Positions 62,142 to 64,000 of a stretch of 64,000 nucleotides of DNA are shown here, piece after piece. Every line of letters begins with the position of its first letter. The first letter of the stretch is position 1. The notes under the pieces were generated by a model. The model was given only the letters and a program-made list of their open reading frames with translations. It did no database searches and was not told the DNA's origin. Source of the stretch: JANQSS01 sp965249735. Its GTDB lineage: Bacteria; Bacteroidota; Bacteroidia; Chitinophagales; Saprospiraceae. Location: assembly GCA_965249735.1 (NCBI GenBank), contig CBDFMS010000015.1, positions 62,001 to 126,000 on the forward strand, written 5' to 3'. The position numbers and the translations under genes are program-made.

Positions 62142-62951
62142 ATGATAAACTTAGTTTTGTCTTCTAATATTCTGCATTTGAAATATTTCCTACACCTATC
62201 CTATCACGGGGGCGATTATCACGGTTGGCAACGTCAAATAAATGCACGGTCTGTCCAGGAAGTCTTTGAACATCACCTATCCAAATTGCTAAAGAAGAAG
62301 ACCCATGTGATTGGCTGTGGCCGAACGGATACCGGTGTTCATGCCAGTCAATACTTTGCACATATTAAGGTGGATGATCCACTTCATGAGGAATTTGTCT
62401 TTCGTATAAATAAAATCTTGCCCGATAGCATTGCGGTAAATGAAGTCATCGAAGTCGACCGGAAGGCGCATGCCCAGCACGATGCCACCACAAGAAGTTA
62501 TTCATACTATTTGCATCTGGACAAAAACCCGCTTATCGGTCAGTTAAGTACCGGTTTCGACCTGAATATACTCGACATCCCAATCATGCAAGAGGCCCTG
62601 CACTATGTTCTGCAGAACGAGGATTTTCATGTGTTATGTAGAAACCCCAAGGTCTATAAGTCGACCATCTGTCACATGCATGAAGCTGCAATCACGGTGA
62701 GTGATGACGGGCAACGTGTCAAGATGCACTTCACGGCTGATCGTTTTCTTCGCACAATGGTCCGCTTACTCGTATCAAAAATCCTGAAAATTGGCACCAA
62801 AAAACTCGATTTAAATGATTTTAAAAATCATCTTTCAACTCGTCGCCCTTTCCCCCATTTCGATCCTTCACCTCCACAGGGCTTGCATTTGACCAAGGTT
62901 GTCTATCCTTTCCTACAGCGGCCGAACACGCGCAATTTGCTGGACTTTTGA
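62142..62951 (+). CDS. truA: tRNA pseudouridine synthase A
   Basis: 269 residues. The catalytic motif GCGRTDTGVHA at ~54-64 carries the active Asp. HGGDYHGWQRQ (~23-33), RSYSYYLH (~116-123) and FLRTMVRLLV (~204-213) are further TruA signatures. The first ~12 residues before LKYFLHLSYHGGDY are less conserved, so a start inside them is possible. The enzyme makes pseudouridine at positions 38-40 of the tRNA anticodon stem. A stand-alone housekeeping gene before an ECF sigma factor. Confidence 0.95.
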   Translation: MINLVLSSNILHLKYFLHLSYHGGDYHGWQRQINARSVQEVFEHHLSKLLKKKTHVIGCGRTDTGVHASQYFAHIKVDDPLHEEFVFRINKILPDSIAVNEVIEVDRKAHAQHDATTRSYSYYLHLDKNPLIGQLSTGFDLNILDIPIMQEALHYVLQNEDFHVLCRNPKVYKSTICHMHEAAITVSDDGQRVKMHFTADRFLRTMVRLLVSKILKIGTKKLDLNDFKNHLSTRRPFPHFDPSPPQGLHLTKVVYPFLQRPNTRNLLDF

Positions 62952-63009
62952 TTTCTTACCCATCAAAAATCCTATATCGTAATTTCTTATCTTCGCGGTC
63001 CGTTACAGA

Positions 63010-63651
63010 ATGTGCATGAGCGACAAAGAACAACAAGAAGAGCCAAACGAAGAGCAGGAAAGGCTGGACAAACTACATAAGGATGAAATTTTTGAGCGTG
63101 AGCTTTTACCTTTCATTGATGCCTTACACAATTTCGCTTACAATCTCTGCTTCAACGCAGACGAAGCCAATGACCTGGTTCAGGAGACTTACCTCAAGGC
63201 ATACCGCTTTATCAAAAGTTATCAGACAGGAACTAATGCGAAAGCATGGTTGTTTAAAATTCTGAAAAACGTTTACATCAATCAATACAGAAAGCGCAGT
63301 CGACGACCGACAAGTGTCGATATTGATGAAGTAAATGTCTACACCGAGTCTGATGATGATCAGGCCCGCCAGGCTTATCTGGATCTTCGAAAGGAAATGT
63401 TCGATGGCATGTTGGGAGACGAAGTAACAATCGCATTGAATTCGTTACCCGTCGAGTTCAGAACTGTAATCTTACTATGTGATATAGAAGGATTCAGTTA
63501 TGAAGAGATTGCCAAGATCGTTGACAAACCGATTGGAACCATTCGATCCAGACTATTCAGAGCCCGAAATATGTTAAAGGAGAAGTTGAAAAATTACGCA
63601 GATGAGTTAGGATACGACGATGTCAGGGGTGCCAAGAATAAAACCAATTGA
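63010..63651 (+). CDS. ECF-type RNA polymerase sigma factor
   Basis: 213 residues (Met3 at 63,016 is an equally good start). An acidic N-terminal leader (KEQQEEPNEEQERLDK) is followed by sigma region 2 (AYNLCFNADEANDLVQETYLK, ~42-62; AWLFKILKNVYINQYRKRSRR) and region 4 helix-turn-helix (FSYEEIAKIVDKPIGTIRSR, ~163-182). Bacteroidota ECF factors of this kind are often paired with a downstream anti-sigma gene, as here. A long hairpin lies directly behind the stop. Confidence 0.9.
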   Translation: MCMSDKEQQEEPNEEQERLDKLHKDEIFERELLPFIDALHNFAYNLCFNADEANDLVQETYLKAYRFIKSYQTGTNAKAWLFKILKNVYINQYRKRSRRPTSVDIDEVNVYTESDDDQARQAYLDLRKEMFDGMLGDEVTIALNSLPVEFRTVILLCDIEGFSYEEIAKIVDKPIGTIRSRLFRARNMLKEKLKNYADELGYDDVRGAKNKTN

Positions 63652-63695
63652 TGACGAATAGTGTCAGTTTGAAGTCAAAACTTACTATTCGTCAT
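63651..63695 (+). terminator. Hairpin between sigma and anti-sigma genes
   Basis: ATGACGAATAGT at 63,651-63,662 pairs perfectly with 63,684-63,695; inner bases AGTTT/AAACT can extend the stem. A run of eight T follows at 63,707. It starts on the last base of the sigma stop codon, so it may attenuate read-through into the next gene. Confidence 0.75.
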
Positions 63696-63818
63696 ACCAA
63701 ATAGCATTTTTTTTCTATTTTTATGCCGATTCGCGTCACGATACACTGAGAAAAACCAAGTAGTTTAGATCCTAAGAACAAAACTTCGATTCATTAATCG
63801 TTTTAAAAATGTTCTGAA

Positions 63819-64000
63819 ATGAAAAACCAAGAAAAAATGCAGGACTTGCCCCGGCAGATCAGTATGTTTCTAGACAACGAACTGAGCCAGGATGATCAGG
63901 CAAACTTTCTCAACACCGTAAAGGACAATTCCCAGTTCAACAACATGTTGGACAATGAACGTTCATTTCGAAATTTTGTCAAGCAAAATGTGCCCCGGAG
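63819..64000 (+). CDS. Partial anti-sigma-factor-like protein
   Basis: 60 residues (MKNQEKMQDLPRQISMFL...), running off the window edge. LDNELSQDDQANFLNTVKDN resembles the N-terminus of cytosolic anti-sigma domains (a helix beginning [FL]LD.EL....) that bind ECF factors, and the gene follows one immediately. The family call leans on this context; the zinc or membrane parts would be beyond the edge. Confidence 0.55.
   Translation, partial: MKNQEKMQDLPRQISMFLDNELSQDDQANFLNTVKDNSQFNNMLDNERSFRNFVKQNVPR

Overview
The window looks like a chromosomal segment of a member of the Bacteroidota, probably a Saprospira/Lewinella-like marine or environmental lineage. The evidence is many short lipoprotein signal peptides ending in Cys, a C-terminal type IX secretion-like sorting tail on a sugar dehydrogenase, a 1106-residue SecA with the zinc-binding tail, and DUF547, DUF3179, DUF1572 and DUF2652 family proteins. 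Strong Shine-Dalgarno sequences are mostly lacking. The lineage is inference; no rRNA or tRNA gene was recognised.

Layout. 1-12 kb, nearly all minus strand: an exported carbohydrate-processing neighbourhood (GH20-like lipoprotein, GH9 hydrolase, Gfo/Idh/MocA oxidoreductase, MFS transporter, exported ADP-ribosylglycohydrolase-like lipoprotein, CehA/McbA-type metallohydrolase). 12-15.4 kb: S4 RNA-binding protein and a 1005-residue secreted sugar dehydrogenase/PKD/LamG protein. 15.4-29.6 kb: an accessory, decaying region. It has a duplicated GMC oxidoreductase 5' end flanking a frameshifted multiheme cytochrome, a frameshifted outer-membrane barrel and a lipoprotein. The intact GMC gene is followed by an Old Yellow Enzyme. 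Then come an IS3-type remnant, a Fic gene preceded by a striking 21-bp-phased motif array, and a surface protein with eighteen decapeptide repeats. Copies of a dispersed GAGC/GCTC octamer repeat are scattered through it.

29.6-43 kb: mostly small conserved genes (DinB, ATP-grasp, LysE-type exporter, GDPD lipoprotein, haem-binding protein), an overlapping avidin-like / PlsC acyltransferase / alpha-beta hydrolase operon, a conserved ~480-residue protein, a VanY-like peptidase, thioredoxin-fold proteins and a Pro-rich putative Cys peptidase. A palindromic, triplicated repeat lies at 31.9-32.6 kb. 43-64 kb: housekeeping genes (secA, aspS, truA, ECF sigma factor with a following anti-sigma-like gene) mixed with a TPR protein, a second sugar dehydrogenase, DksA-type zinc finger, DUF3179 protein, a tri-domain kinase/M23/class III aminotransferase protein and a papain-family peptidase.

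Most notable: the phased motif array upstream of the Fic gene (25,604-25,779), the tri-domain protein at 57.4-60.4 kb, the avidin-like protein lacking one biotin-contact Asp, and the cytochrome/porin/lipoprotein cluster with single-base frameshifts bracketed by a ~400-bp direct repeat. All functions are assigned by reading motifs; no database search was run.
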